Origin: Lewinellaceae bacterium
Lineage (GTDB): Bacteria > Bacteroidota > Bacteroidia > Chitinophagales > Saprospiraceae
DNA: 64,000 bases
Reading direction: 5' to 3'
NCBI GenBank assembly: GCA_020636005.1
Contig: JACJYR010000005.1
Location: 248,001-312,000 of the forward strand
Shown one piece after another: positions 25,594 through 34,469 of this stretch. The number at the start of each line of letters is the position of its first letter. The first letter of the stretch is position 1. The translations under genes were made by a program, and so were the position numbers. A model generated the notes under the pieces. It was not told where the DNA came from, did no database searches, and saw nothing but the letters and a program-made list of their open reading frames with translations.

Positions 25594-26532
25594 ATGCTCA
25601 CCAACGAAAACAACCTGCCTTTCTTCCAACGCTTTTTGATTTACCAAAAGGAGCGGTTCCCATTTTTTTCCAATGGCATCTTCCTGATGGCATTTGCATT
25701 TTCAGCCATTTCGTATTCAAGGGTTTGCCGGGGGGCCTCGGGCTTTGTGGATTGGAAGCTGTTCGTCTCCGCTGCCATCACCACCATCAGCTTATTCTTT
25801 TTGCTTCGGATCGTTGACGAGTTCAAAGACCGGGAAATTGACGCTGCGCACCGTCCACAACTGCCCGTGCCGAGGGGCCTCATCAGCTTCCGGGAACTGA
25901 AATGGCTGGGCTGGGCGGCCATTGCTGTGCAAATCCTCGTGAACCTCCTCTTTACACCTCGGATGTTCGGGTGGTTGCTCGTGCCGCAGGCCTTCCTCGT
26001 GCTGATGATGTTCAACTTCTTTGTACCAGACTGGCTGAACCGCCATTGGGTAGCTTACGTGCTCAGCCACATGTTCTTCTTCCCGGCCATAGACATGTAC
26101 TCCAGCGGCATGGACTGGTACATGGAAGGCCCCGGCCATGCACCAGTCGGCATGGTGTTCTTTTTCGCTGTGTCGTACATCAACGGCCTGGTTTGGGAAG
26201 TGGGCCGCAAAATCAGAACCCCCGAAAACGAAGAATTTAACAGCTACACCAAAATGTATGGCCTGCGCAAGGCCGTATGGATTTGGATGGGCGTCATCAC
26301 ACTGGCTTTCGCAATGGCCGTGGCAGCTTCCAGCTATGTAAACCTCGGTTGGCTGGGAGCGGGGCTGCTGCTGGTCATCTATGGGTCGTCGCTGCTTTAC
26401 GGCATTTTGTTCCTTCGTAAACCAACGGTAAAACTGTCCAGGCTCATCGAACTGGCCTCCGGCGGCTGGGGCCTGTTGATGTACTTGACACTGGGGGCGC
26501 TGCCGATGATTTTGAAGTGGATGGGATATTGA
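25594..26532 (+). CDS. UbiA-family prenyltransferase
   Basis: This 312-residue membrane protein has about eight hydrophobic segments and both UbiA signatures. The first Asp-rich loop is RIVDEFKDREIDAAHRPQLP (about 72-92), matching the DxxxD pattern followed by RP. The second lies in the VGRKIRTPENEE region (about 207-218). UbiA enzymes join a polyprenyl diphosphate to an acceptor at the membrane. The acceptor cannot be read here; the long following operon (phosphotransferase, aminocarboxypropyl-type transferase, lipid kinase, acyl-AMP ligase, exporter) suggests a lipid-like product rather than a respiratory quinone. The spacer to the next gene (222 bp) holds a large palindrome. Confidence 0.87.
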   Translation: MLTNENNLPFFQRFLIYQKERFPFFSNGIFLMAFAFSAISYSRVCRGASGFVDWKLFVSAAITTISLFFLLRIVDEFKDREIDAAHRPQLPVPRGLISFRELKWLGWAAIAVQILVNLLFTPRMFGWLLVPQAFLVLMMFNFFVPDWLNRHWVAYVLSHMFFFPAIDMYSSGMDWYMEGPGHAPVGMVFFFAVSYINGLVWEVGRKIRTPENEEFNSYTKMYGLRKAVWIWMGVITLAFAMAVAASSYVNLGWLGAGLLLVIYGSSLLYGILFLRKPTVKLSRLIELASGGWGLLMYLTLGALPMILKWMGY

Positions 26533-26540
26533 TTTTTAAT

Positions 26541-26704
26541 GGTTTTTTGATATAAGATATAAGATATAAGATATAAGATATAAGATCTACGATTTAAGAT
26601 TTTAGATTGGATTTTTGATTTAATGATTGTTGATTGTGAAAAGGCCAGGGACCAATTAAATCTTATATCTTATATCGTACGTCTTATATCTTATATCAAA
26701 AACC
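26541..26704. repeat. Phrase palindrome (GATATAAGATATAA)
   Basis: The left arm starts GGTTTTTTGATATAAGATAT and repeats the phrase ATATAAG several times. The right arm repeats CTTATAT and ends ATATCAAAAACC. Together they form a 164-nt stem-loop that fills most of the spacer between the UbiA gene and the phosphotransferase gene. Same architecture as the elements at 7949 and 47509 but a different phrase. Confidence 0.65.
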
Positions 26705-26754
26705 ACTCTTTAAATTAAGCTGCCACATTTAGCCAAAATTAATGAACAAAATTA

Positions 26755-29355
26755 ATGAACAACATCCTCCAACCCACCGACCCCATCCCGCCCACCATCG
26801 GTGGAAAGGCCCGCAGCTTGTTGCAGATGGCAGCACTGGGCATTCCTACCGCCCCGTTTGTGGTAGTGCCTGATACGTGGCTTGAGGCCACATTTGGCGG
26901 TCAATTACTGGACACTCACGGTACCCCGCAGTTTGACAGGGTACAATTGCCCGAAGAACTGCTGGCTGAAATCAGGGCCAGATTCGATTTAACAACCCGC
27001 TACTTCGCTGTGCGCTCCTCCTACCGGGATGAGGACTCCGACCAATTTTCCTTTGCGGGGCAATTCAAGACACGGCTCTTTGTGCCAGCCGCCGAGTTGG
27101 AGCAGGCTATCCTCGACGTTTGGGCCTCTTGCGCCAGCGAACACCTGCTCACCTACCAACGGGAACATGGTTTACAGCCCATTCATTACCTCTCCGTCAT
27201 CGTGCAGGCGATGCTCGAACCCGACGTGTCGGGCGTGGCGTTCAGCCTGAATCCGGTGACGGGCCATCGTAAGCAGCAGGTCATTAATGCGGTCTATGGT
27301 GTGGGCGAAGGCCTCGTTTCAGGCGACTTACCCGCTGACCAGTACGTCGTGACGAATGGGCAGGTGGAAGCCCAAATTGCGACGAAGGAGCACACTTATG
27401 TTTTTGACGAAAGGGCGGGCAAAGGCTTGATTAGAAAAGGCGTTGCATCAGCAAAACAACATGAGCCATGCCTGACCGATGCACAGGTGCTGGAGGTTGG
27501 CCAAAGAGTAGAACAACTGCGCCACCACTTCCTCAAGCACCAGGACGTGGAATTCGCCTTTTGCGGTAGCAAGCTCTACATCCTTCAAAGCCGGCCAGTG
27601 ACCACACTGCGCCACCTGCCCGACACTCATGGGCATTATATCGTTTGGGACAATAGCAATATCATCGAGTCGTACCCTGGCCTCACTTCCCCGCTCACGT
27701 TTTCGTACATTCTCCAATTGTATGAAAAAGCCTATCGGCAGTTCGTGGAGCTGATGGGCGTTCCGAAAAAAGAAATCGAAGCCAACGCCGAGCATTTCGC
27801 CAATATGCTGGGCCTGCTCAATGGCCGGGTTTACTACAACCTCCGCTCGTGGTACCAGATGATTTCGATGCTGCCCGGCTATTCGTTCAACGCACGTTTC
27901 ATGGAGCAGATGATGGGCGTGAAGGAACGCTTCGACCTCGAAGCAACAGACCGCCGCTCCAAACAGTGGGACTCGCTTCGCATCGGCAACATGGTGGTGA
28001 GCATCCTGCGCAACCTGTTCACCCTGGAGGCACAGAAGCGGGATTTCGTGCGGCAGTTCGAGGATATGGAGGCGGGTATTCGGGCCATTGACCCAGATTC
28101 GGTATCCGCCGACCAAATCATGCGGATTTACAAGCGGCAAGAGACCTTATTGCTCAAAATATGGAAGGCTCCACTCGTGAATGACTTTTTTGCCATGATA
28201 TATTTTGGCTTGTTAAAAAAGCGCGTGACAGAGATGTTCGGTGAGGAAACCAATATACATAACGACTTGCTTGTTGGCGGCAATACCATCATTACTACCA
28301 AACCCGCCGAGTTGATCGCAGCGTTAGTGAACAAAATATATGCTTCCACTAAACTAATTAATTTGTTTAAAAACCCTGATAAATACCATATTTTAAACCA
28401 AATAAATACCGACCCATATTTAGCGGAAATAAAGCAGGATATGGCAGCATATGTTGACCAATTCGGCGACCGAATGGTGGGCGAGTTAAAACTGGAAACG
28501 AAAACCTATAAGCAACATCCCGAACTTTTTATTGACGTGCTTCAATCGTACATCCTCAACGACCGCAAGCCCCAAAGCTTAAACTTCCGCTCTGGGCCCG
28601 AAGTGCGCCTCGCCGCCGAGCGGGCCATCTGGGGCAAATTGCGGGGAAAGCCCGTGGCAAGAATGGTGCTGCGTCACATCATCCGGCGGGCAAGGCAACT
28701 GGTGAGCGGGCGGGAAAACCTGCGCCTCTACCGCACCAAGGCGTTCGGGGAAGCAAGGGCAGCCTTTTGCAAACTTGGCGAAATCTTCTGCTGCGAGGGG
28801 CTATTGAATGAGCCTGATGATATTTTCATGTTTACCAAAGACGAGATTTTTACATACATTCAAGGTACCTCTGTGAATTATGACTTAAAATCTCTTTTTG
28901 AGCTGCGAAAAATGCAATACACTGATTTTCAAAAGGAAATATCGCAAAGCGAGCGCATCAAGACCTACGGCATTGTCTATCAGGGCAATGCTTTCGTGCA
29001 TGGCAAGCCCATAGCGGAGCAACCCGGCGCACTAAAAGGAATCGGCTGCTGCAAGGGCGTGGTGAAGGGAAAGGTAAAAATCGTGCAGAAGCCCGAAGAC
29101 GCCTTCGACATGGACGGCGACATCCTCGTGACCACCACCACCGACCCCGGCTGGGTGACGATTTTCCCGTCCATCTCCGGCATCCTCGTGGAGCGGGGCA
29201 GCTTGCTTAGCCATGCAGCCATCGTGTCGAGGGAGATGGGCATCCCATGCATCGTGGGCATCAACGGACTAACGGCCAAGCTCAAACCGGGCGACTACGT
29301 TGAAATGGATGGGGAAAAAGGCATCGTGAACATCATAACCAACACCCAATCATAA
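26755..29355 (+). CDS. PEP-synthase-related phosphotransferase with rifampin-phosphotransferase (RPH) domain order
   Basis: This 866-residue protein begins with a PPDK/PEP-synthase ATP-grasp domain (GGKARSLLQMAALGIPTAPF; FAVRSSYRDEDSDQFSFAGQF; MLEPDVSGVAFSLNPVTG; about 1-280). A long mostly helical middle region (about 285-765) follows. It ends with the swivelling phosphohistidine domain (GDILVTTTTDPGWVTIF, LLSHAAIVSREMGIPCIVG, about 785-866), whose His in SHAA is the phospho-carrier. True PEP synthases place the His domain in the middle and end with a PEP-binding barrel; here the barrel is absent. The order ATP - acceptor domain - His and the length match rifampin phosphotransferases. It is therefore predicted to use ATP to phosphorylate an unknown small molecule or lipid. 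DUF3419 starts 17 bp downstream. Confidence 0.85.
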   Translation: MNNILQPTDPIPPTIGGKARSLLQMAALGIPTAPFVVVPDTWLEATFGGQLLDTHGTPQFDRVQLPEELLAEIRARFDLTTRYFAVRSSYRDEDSDQFSFAGQFKTRLFVPAAELEQAILDVWASCASEHLLTYQREHGLQPIHYLSVIVQAMLEPDVSGVAFSLNPVTGHRKQQVINAVYGVGEGLVSGDLPADQYVVTNGQVEAQIATKEHTYVFDERAGKGLIRKGVASAKQHEPCLTDAQVLEVGQRVEQLRHHFLKHQDVEFAFCGSKLYILQSRPVTTLRHLPDTHGHYIVWDNSNIIESYPGLTSPLTFSYILQLYEKAYRQFVELMGVPKKEIEANAEHFANMLGLLNGRVYYNLRSWYQMISMLPGYSFNARFMEQMMGVKERFDLEATDRRSKQWDSLRIGNMVVSILRNLFTLEAQKRDFVRQFEDMEAGIRAIDPDSVSADQIMRIYKRQETLLLKIWKAPLVNDFFAMIYFGLLKKRVTEMFGEETNIHNDLLVGGNTIITTKPAELIAALVNKIYASTKLINLFKNPDKYHILNQINTDPYLAEIKQDMAAYVDQFGDRMVGELKLETKTYKQHPELFIDVLQSYILNDRKPQSLNFRSGPEVRLAAERAIWGKLRGKPVARMVLRHIIRRARQLVSGRENLRLYRTKAFGEARAAFCKLGEIFCCEGLLNEPDDIFMFTKDEIFTYIQGTSVNYDLKSLFELRKMQYTDFQKEISQSERIKTYGIVYQGNAFVHGKPIAEQPGALKGIGCCKGVVKGKVKIVQKPEDAFDMDGDILVTTTTDPGWVTIFPSISGILVERGSLLSHAAIVSREMGIPCIVGINGLTAKLKPGDYVEMDGEKGIVNIITNTQS

Positions 29356-29372
29356 GCCAGCAAATAGTATTT

Positions 29373-30479
29373 ATGCCATCTAAGAATCTGCTTTATACCA
29401 ATTGCTGGGAGGATGCCGATCTGCTGCTGAAAGCGCTGAACCCGGGTAAAAACGACTGGATATTGTCTATTGGCTCCGCTGGGGACAATAGCTTTTCCTT
29501 ATTATCCAGAAGCCCGGAGCAGGTTATCGTTTATGACATCTGGTTACCTCAATTGCATTTAATTGAACTGAAAAAAGCGGCATTTAACTACTTGGAATAT
29601 GCTGATTTTTTGCACTTTTTGGGATTCAATGGCAGCGAAAATAGGCTTAACATTTATCGGGATAAAATAGGCCCAAAGCTCTCATCAACAGCCAAGTCTT
29701 ATTGGGATAAAAATGAATCGCTCATTCAAAAAGGCGTCATTCATTGCGGCAAGTTGGAGCAATATTTCTCCCTATTCAGGCGGTTCGTACTGCCCTTCAT
29801 TGCCTCGAAAAAGACCGTGGAGCATTTCTTCAAAGGCCCACCCTCCGAGACCGATTTAGCGTGCTACCGCCGCAAGTTGGCCAATCCCGTTTTCCATTGG
29901 CTGCTGAAAATTTTCCTCAGCGAACCCGTGCTTAAAGCCACGGGCCGACACCCTTCCTTTTTCAAGGAGACGAAAATAAGCCTGTCTAAGTACCTTTTCG
30001 AGAAATTTTCAGCTTTTATCCTCCATCCCGGCAGCTACCAAAACCATTACATGTATTATACAGCACACGGCAATTTCGGAATGGGGCTGCCACATTACGC
30101 AAGGGCTGAAAACTTCGAAGCCATCCGCTCCAACCTCGACCGCCTCGTCCTTCGGCACGGGCGCTTGGAGGACGGCCTCGTTGCGGAGCAAAACACTACC
30201 CTCATCAATGCTTCGGATATTTTCGAGTACATGCCATTAGCGGATTTCAAGGCTTTTGGCGAGCGCCTGGCAGTATATTGCCCAAGGTTGCGGCACATCG
30301 CTTACTGGAATTTTGTGGTGGACAGGCTGCTGTCGGAAGTGCAGGCGCAGCATTTTAAACCGGAAATGGAATTGACAAGTAACTTATCGGCGTTGGATAA
30401 AATCTTTTTTTACAAGCGGTTTATGTTGGAAACCTTGGCCACGAAAGTAAATCATAAATGCAGCAAATCAATGAAATAG
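29373..30479 (+). CDS. DUF3419 family protein (BtaA-like 3-amino-3-carboxypropyltransferase)
   Basis: This 368-residue protein starts with the family block LLYTNCWEDADLLLKAL, then an SAM-binding-like ILSIGSAGDNSFSLLS and VIVYDIWLPQLHLIELKKAA. It contains GKLEQYFSLFRRFVLPFI and the downstream HYARAENFEAIRSNLDRLVL and NASDIFEYMP segments. DUF3419 includes BtaA, which moves the aminocarboxypropyl group of SAM to diacylglycerol in betaine-lipid synthesis (established). No BtaB-like N-methyltransferase is in this window, so the product is probably not plain DGTS. It lies in an operon between the phosphotransferase (17-bp gap) and the lipid kinase (22-bp overlap). Confidence 0.85.
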   Translation: MPSKNLLYTNCWEDADLLLKALNPGKNDWILSIGSAGDNSFSLLSRSPEQVIVYDIWLPQLHLIELKKAAFNYLEYADFLHFLGFNGSENRLNIYRDKIGPKLSSTAKSYWDKNESLIQKGVIHCGKLEQYFSLFRRFVLPFIASKKTVEHFFKGPPSETDLACYRRKLANPVFHWLLKIFLSEPVLKATGRHPSFFKETKISLSKYLFEKFSAFILHPGSYQNHYMYYTAHGNFGMGLPHYARAENFEAIRSNLDRLVLRHGRLEDGLVAEQNTTLINASDIFEYMPLADFKAFGERLAVYCPRLRHIAYWNFVVDRLLSEVQAQHFKPEMELTSNLSALDKIFFYKRFMLETLATKVNHKCSKSMK

Positions 30480-31132
30480 CAGCCATCGGCATCCTTGCCG
30501 CCGCCTTCGTGCTGGTGCTGGCGCTGGCGCAATTCATGCACAGCCGCTTTGGTGTCCGTGCGGAGCATACCCGCAAATTTGCCCACGTGGCCATAGGCCT
30601 GGCCTGTGTGCTCGTGCCCTTCCATTTCACGAACCATTGGTACTTGCTGATAGGCAACATCGGCTTCATCGGATACTTGCTCTATGCCCGGCGGCAAGGG
30701 CAACTCCCGTCACTGTTCAACATCGGGCGGGAGTCGTGGGGCGATGTGTTGCTGTCGGTTTCGATTTATGGGAATGCCCTGCTCGTCATCCAATACGATT
30801 TCGAGGCGCTGTTCTACCTGCCACTGCTCATCCTTGCAGTTGCTGACCCGGCGGCGTATTATGCTGGGCAATTTTTCAATAAAAAAAACAAGTCCTGGAT
30901 TGGCTCGACCAGTTTTATTGTCGTGGCTTGGGTGGCATCCTCGTTATATCTGACGGCCTTTGCAATAACACAATACCCTTCTCAAGCGGGGCTGCTGGTA
31001 GCCTGCGCTGTGCTGGGAGCTATGGCAGAGCATATTAGCGTTGGCGGTTGGGACAACCTTACGGTGCCGTTAACGGTTGCAGGAGTTTTGGTCGTTTATC
31101 ATGAAATTATCTACGAATATGCAGCTAATTAA
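30458..31132 (+). CDS. CTP-dependent lipid kinase-like membrane protein (phytol/dolichol/diacylglycerol kinase family)
   Basis: This 224-residue protein has about seven hydrophobic segments and the marks of the SEC59/VTE5/DGK1 group: EHTRKFAHVAIGL (the E-x2-RK-x2-H motif), ADPAAYYAGQFF, KSWIGSTSF and GGWDNLTVPL near the end. Members phosphorylate prenyl or acylglycerol alcohols with CTP. Beside a UbiA enzyme and a BtaA-like transferase it probably phosphorylates a lipid alcohol intermediate (inference). It overlaps DUF3419 by 22 bp and the next gene by 14 bp, indicating translational coupling. Confidence 0.82.
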   Translation: MQQINEIAAIGILAAAFVLVLALAQFMHSRFGVRAEHTRKFAHVAIGLACVLVPFHFTNHWYLLIGNIGFIGYLLYARRQGQLPSLFNIGRESWGDVLLSVSIYGNALLVIQYDFEALFYLPLLILAVADPAAYYAGQFFNKKNKSWIGSTSFIVVAWVASSLYLTAFAITQYPSQAGLLVACAVLGAMAEHISVGGWDNLTVPLTVAGVLVVYHEIIYEYAAN

Positions 31133-32129
31133 AACCCTCCCCGACTCACCCGAAATTGACGACATTGCCAAAGTGCCAGGCGAGCTGTTCCCAGACAACA
31201 TCCCCTTGCAGATGGAATCGCAGTACGTGAACCGCTTGCACCTGCTGCACGGCTACCTGCTGCGTGACGGCGGCCAAGTGCTCGGCGGCATCGCCCTGTA
31301 CGACAACCCCGGTCACTTCCTGCACGGCGAGCGGGCCTGCTGCGCCGGGTATTTTCACTGCGTGAACGATGTTGCGGCGGCATCGCAACTCATCGAAGCG
31401 GTAAAAAAGGACGTGGCGGCGTTGGGCATCAAGCACCTCATCGGCCCAATGAACGGCACCACTTGGGAGAACTACCGGTTTCGTACTTCGGACGGCCCGC
31501 CCGCCTTTTTCCTCGAAAGCCCGCACCCGGTTTATTACAACGACCTCTTCATGGCCTGTGGCTTCCAGCCCATCAAAACTTACTACAGTTTCCTTGTGAA
31601 GCCCCTCCGCCCGATGGACGAGCGGGCCTTGAAACGGGAAAGAGAATTGCTGCAAAAAGGCATCGCCATCCGGCACATTAACCCAGAAAACTATGCCGAT
31701 GACATGCGAAAGATTTATGACCTATGTTTGATTAGTTTCAAGGACAATTTTTTGTACACCCCTTATCCCTGGGAGGCCTATATTGCCAAATACCGCCTGC
31801 TGGAAGGCCTGAACGACCCCCGCATGACGGTCATTGCGGAGCACGAAGGCCAAGTGGTTGGCTTCGTTTTTATGATTAACGACTACCTGTGCGAGGACGA
31901 AAAACGGGTGGTCTTCAAGACCTATGCTGTGCATCCGGCGGCAAAATATGCGGGCCTTGGCGCTGTCATCTCGCAGCGCCTCACCCAGGATTTACTGGAC
32001 GAGGGCTATGCCTCGGCTATCCATGCCTATGTGATTGAGGGCAGCACCTCGCTGAACTCATCATCGAAGGATTCGGAGGTGTACCGGACGTATAAATTGT
32101 ATGCTTTAAACGTCAATCATGGAGCATAA
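31119..32129 (+). CDS. GNAT-family N-acetyltransferase-like protein
   Basis: This protein of about 336 residues has a GNAT core in its second half: MTVIAEHEGQVVGFVFMIND, VVFKTYAVHPAAKYAGLGAV (acetyl-CoA loop in a variant form) and QDLLDEGYASAIHAYV. The first half, with GIALYDNPGHFL, GYFHCVNDVAAASQLIEAV and LIGPMNGTTWENYRF, resembles large GNAT-like proteins found in lipid and secondary-metabolite clusters. The start is set at ATG 31119 (MQLIKTLPD), giving a 14-bp overlap with the kinase gene; ATG 31101 is also possible. It overlaps the following ligase by 11 bp. It probably acylates an amine in the cluster product (inference). Confidence 0.8.
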   Translation: MQLIKTLPDSPEIDDIAKVPGELFPDNIPLQMESQYVNRLHLLHGYLLRDGGQVLGGIALYDNPGHFLHGERACCAGYFHCVNDVAAASQLIEAVKKDVAALGIKHLIGPMNGTTWENYRFRTSDGPPAFFLESPHPVYYNDLFMACGFQPIKTYYSFLVKPLRPMDERALKRERELLQKGIAIRHINPENYADDMRKIYDLCLISFKDNFLYTPYPWEAYIAKYRLLEGLNDPRMTVIAEHEGQVVGFVFMINDYLCEDEKRVVFKTYAVHPAAKYAGLGAVISQRLTQDLLDEGYASAIHAYVIEGSTSLNSSSKDSEVYRTYKLYALNVNHGA

Positions 32130-33585
32130 CCAGCCCAGCGTCGTCGAAATCCTAAGCAGCGTGGCCAAGGCAAACGCCAACAAGCTCGCCATCGTTGACA
32201 AATCGGATACCACCACTTTCGGCAAATTGGAACTGGCCGTGCGGAAGACCGCACGCTATTTGACCGAAAAGGGCATCCAACGCCAAGACCGGGTGCTGGT
32301 GCTCGTGCCGCTGTCCATTGACCTGTACCGGGTCACGCTGGCGTTGAATTATATTGGGGCGGCGGCCATTTTCGTGGAAGACTGGATTACCTTTCAGCAG
32401 ATTGGCGCTTGTTGCGAAGCAGCAAAGCCAAAGGCGGTCGTCACGCATTGGAAAGGCTTGATTTATAGTTGGTTAAAACCCGCATTGCGGCGCATCCCCT
32501 TGAAGATAAACCTTGCCGGCTACGCCAATAAAGCACCGCTGGAGGTTGCCCCGCAACTCCGCCCCGAAGACGAGGCCATTGTCTCCTTCACTTCCGGGAC
32601 GTCTGCGGTGCCAAAGATGTTGGTGCGGGATTTTCAGTTCCTCAACCACCAGTTTTACACTTTGCGGGAGGTGAAGCAAAGCAGGTCGGACGAAGTGGAA
32701 CTGCTCACCCTGCCGGCTTTTTTGTTCCTCAATTTGGCGATGGGCAGCACCTCCGTTTTGGCAGATTTCAACAAGCTGAAACCCGACCATTTTGAACCAC
32801 AAAAAATTGCGCAGCAAATAGTGAAACACAAGGTGAATAGCATCTGTGCGTCGCCTTCCTTTTTATTGAAGCTGTGCAATGCGGGATTGGATGCGCCTAT
32901 TAAATCAACCATAAAAAACATAACGACGGGTGGCGCTCCCGTTTTCCCAGGCGATGCTGCGCAAATGACGGAGCATTTCCCGAATGCAAAAATCACCGTC
33001 ATCTACGGCTCATCCGAGGCCGAGCCTATCAGCGTGGCGGATGGGGTTGCCTTGGCGACAAGCACGGTAGTCGATGGACTTTTTGCAGGCCAAATCCATC
33101 CTGAAACGGAGGTTAGAATAATGCAAATTGCTGAAAAACAGCCTGTTGGCGAAATACTGGTCACTGGCCCCAACGTCGTGCTGAAAGGCGAGCAGAACAA
33201 GGTCGTTGTGGATGGAAAAAAATGGCACCGCACTGGCGACAGTGGCTACCTCGCTGAAAATGGGGCGCTGTACCTGACAGGGCCAATTGCCGCTTTGGTG
33301 GATTGCGAGGGCCAGCTTTGGTCGCCCTTTATATTCGAGGGGCTTGCGAACAAAAATGAAGCGGTGACTCGTGCGACCTTGGTCAAGGTTGGCAGCCAGT
33401 TGATTGCAGCCGTTGTCGCCAAAAAAGGAGGGGACAAAAACAGGATAAAAAACGACTTGATGAAACTGGCCGTGCCATTCGATAAAGTCGTATTTCTGGA
33501 TTCGTTTCCATACGACCATCGGCACGGTGGTAAAATCAAATATACCGAGCTGGAGCAATTAATAAAAGTCAAATTACCAAGGTAG
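32119..33585 (+). CDS. AMP-binding acyl-CoA/acyl-AMP ligase (ANL superfamily)
   Basis: This 488-residue adenylate-forming enzyme has the P-loop-like motif SFTSGTSAVPK at about 158-168, TTGGAPVFPG and the A5-type IYGSSEAEP at about 296. The A8-type segment is HRTGDSGYLAENGALYL, and a C-terminal Lys lies in HGGKIKYTEL. It activates a carboxylic acid as acyl-AMP for CoA or direct transfer. The small length and the wording SSEAEP rather than YGxTE are like the ligases of olefin (OleC) or natural-product clusters. It overlaps the GNAT gene by 11 bp and is followed by a 61-nt hairpin. Confidence 0.88.
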   Translation: MEHNQPSVVEILSSVAKANANKLAIVDKSDTTTFGKLELAVRKTARYLTEKGIQRQDRVLVLVPLSIDLYRVTLALNYIGAAAIFVEDWITFQQIGACCEAAKPKAVVTHWKGLIYSWLKPALRRIPLKINLAGYANKAPLEVAPQLRPEDEAIVSFTSGTSAVPKMLVRDFQFLNHQFYTLREVKQSRSDEVELLTLPAFLFLNLAMGSTSVLADFNKLKPDHFEPQKIAQQIVKHKVNSICASPSFLLKLCNAGLDAPIKSTIKNITTGGAPVFPGDAAQMTEHFPNAKITVIYGSSEAEPISVADGVALATSTVVDGLFAGQIHPETEVRIMQIAEKQPVGEILVTGPNVVLKGEQNKVVVDGKKWHRTGDSGYLAENGALYLTGPIAALVDCEGQLWSPFIFEGLANKNEAVTRATLVKVGSQLIAAVVAKKGGDKNRIKNDLMKLAVPFDKVVFLDSFPYDHRHGGKIKYTELEQLIKVKLPR

Positions 33586-33695
33586 GAATAATCATCATGG
33601 AACCTGAATTTGTTTGTTAGTTTTGTCAATAACTTATTGGCTTTAAAATGCCCTTTTATAGGTACTCGCATTTAAAGTTAATGTTAGTCTTTTTT

Positions 33696-33756
33696 GAGAG
33701 GCGGGGTTATCGAACCCCGCAGTTCCGGAACTGTGGGTAGGATAACCCCGTCTCTC
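33696..33756. repeat. Long perfect-type hairpin between the ligase and the secreted-protein gene
   Basis: The arms GAGAGGCGGGGTTATC and GATAACCCCGTCTCTC, with inner pairs GCAGTTCC/GGAACTGT, make a 61-nt stem with few mismatches and almost no loop. There is no T tract after it, and the next start codon is 17 bp away, so it is more likely an mRNA-processing or attenuation hairpin, or a mobile palindrome, than a terminator. Its GGTTATCGAACCCC portion mimics a tRNA T-arm but no tRNA is present. Confidence 0.6.
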
Positions 33757-33773
33757 CATAAAATGTATGACAA

Positions 33774-34469
33774 ATGAAAACTTCAAACCTTTTTCTCCCT
33801 GTGCTGCTACTGTTGCTTTTTTCAAACTCCAACGGCTATTCGCAGGAAAAAATACTGGCGGGTGAACAGTGGGAAAAACTGACCAGGCAGCAGTTTTTGG
33901 CTGATTATTTCAAAGACTATTTCGTGAACCTCGGCGTAGAAGTGATGGAAACGGGCGAACGTATCACGGTGATGAACAAAGGCGACCATTTTGAAATCGT
34001 GAACGGCATTGACGAGAGCAAAGTGGATTTTGTATTGCCCATTGGAACGCAAAACGTGCTGAACTTAATCAAACATGCGGAGGATGGAAAGATTGACGAC
34101 CAGGAGACCTATAAGATTTTGGCCGTTTTTTTTACCCCTATGACGGCTATGACCTTGAAGAATCCACTGATGACTAAAAATATACCAAGGGTCATGAGCA
34201 AGATGCAGAACAACATCCATGTCACCCTTTTCAGCCCAGACAAAACGGAGTCGGTCTCTCACACCCTTATTTACCTGAATAGGGAATGGATCGTCGTTCC
34301 GGGATTTTATGGCAAGCCAAAGCGCAAATTCGAGCTGAATGTGCCACAGGCCATTGAATACCAGGCTCGCGTCTTTAATGCCATAAAAGTCAATAAAAAG
34401 AAGGATTGGCGAAAATTCAAACGCTGGTACATGAGTTGGAGGAAGGACGTGTCAGTTGCCACCAAATAA
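33774..34469 (+). CDS. Secreted protein of unknown function in the transporter operon
   Basis: This 231-residue protein has a clear signal peptide (about 1-24, ending NGYSQ). The mature part contains QFLADYFKDYFVNLGVEVME, NGIDESKVDFVLPIGTQNVL, FFTPMTAMTLKNPLMTKN and a basic C-terminus (KKKDWRKFKRWYMSWRKD). I do not recognise the family. Its stop overlaps the next start in TAATG, so it is translated with the MMPL transporter and is probably a periplasmic partner of it or a lipid-binding carrier (inference). Confidence 0.75.
   Translation: MKTSNLFLPVLLLLLFSNSNGYSQEKILAGEQWEKLTRQQFLADYFKDYFVNLGVEVMETGERITVMNKGDHFEIVNGIDESKVDFVLPIGTQNVLNLIKHAEDGKIDDQETYKILAVFFTPMTAMTLKNPLMTKNIPRVMSKMQNNIHVTLFSPDKTESVSHTLIYLNREWIVVPGFYGKPKRKFELNVPQAIEYQARVFNAIKVNKKKDWRKFKRWYMSWRKDVSVATK

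Noticed and set aside
26755..29355. Phosphoenolpyruvate synthase
   Set aside because: The phospho-His domain is at the C-terminus and the PEP-binding barrel is missing.
33696..33756. tRNA gene
   Set aside because: The GGTTATCGAACCCC portion mimics a T-arm, but no acceptor, D or anticodon arms fit; it is a plain long hairpin.
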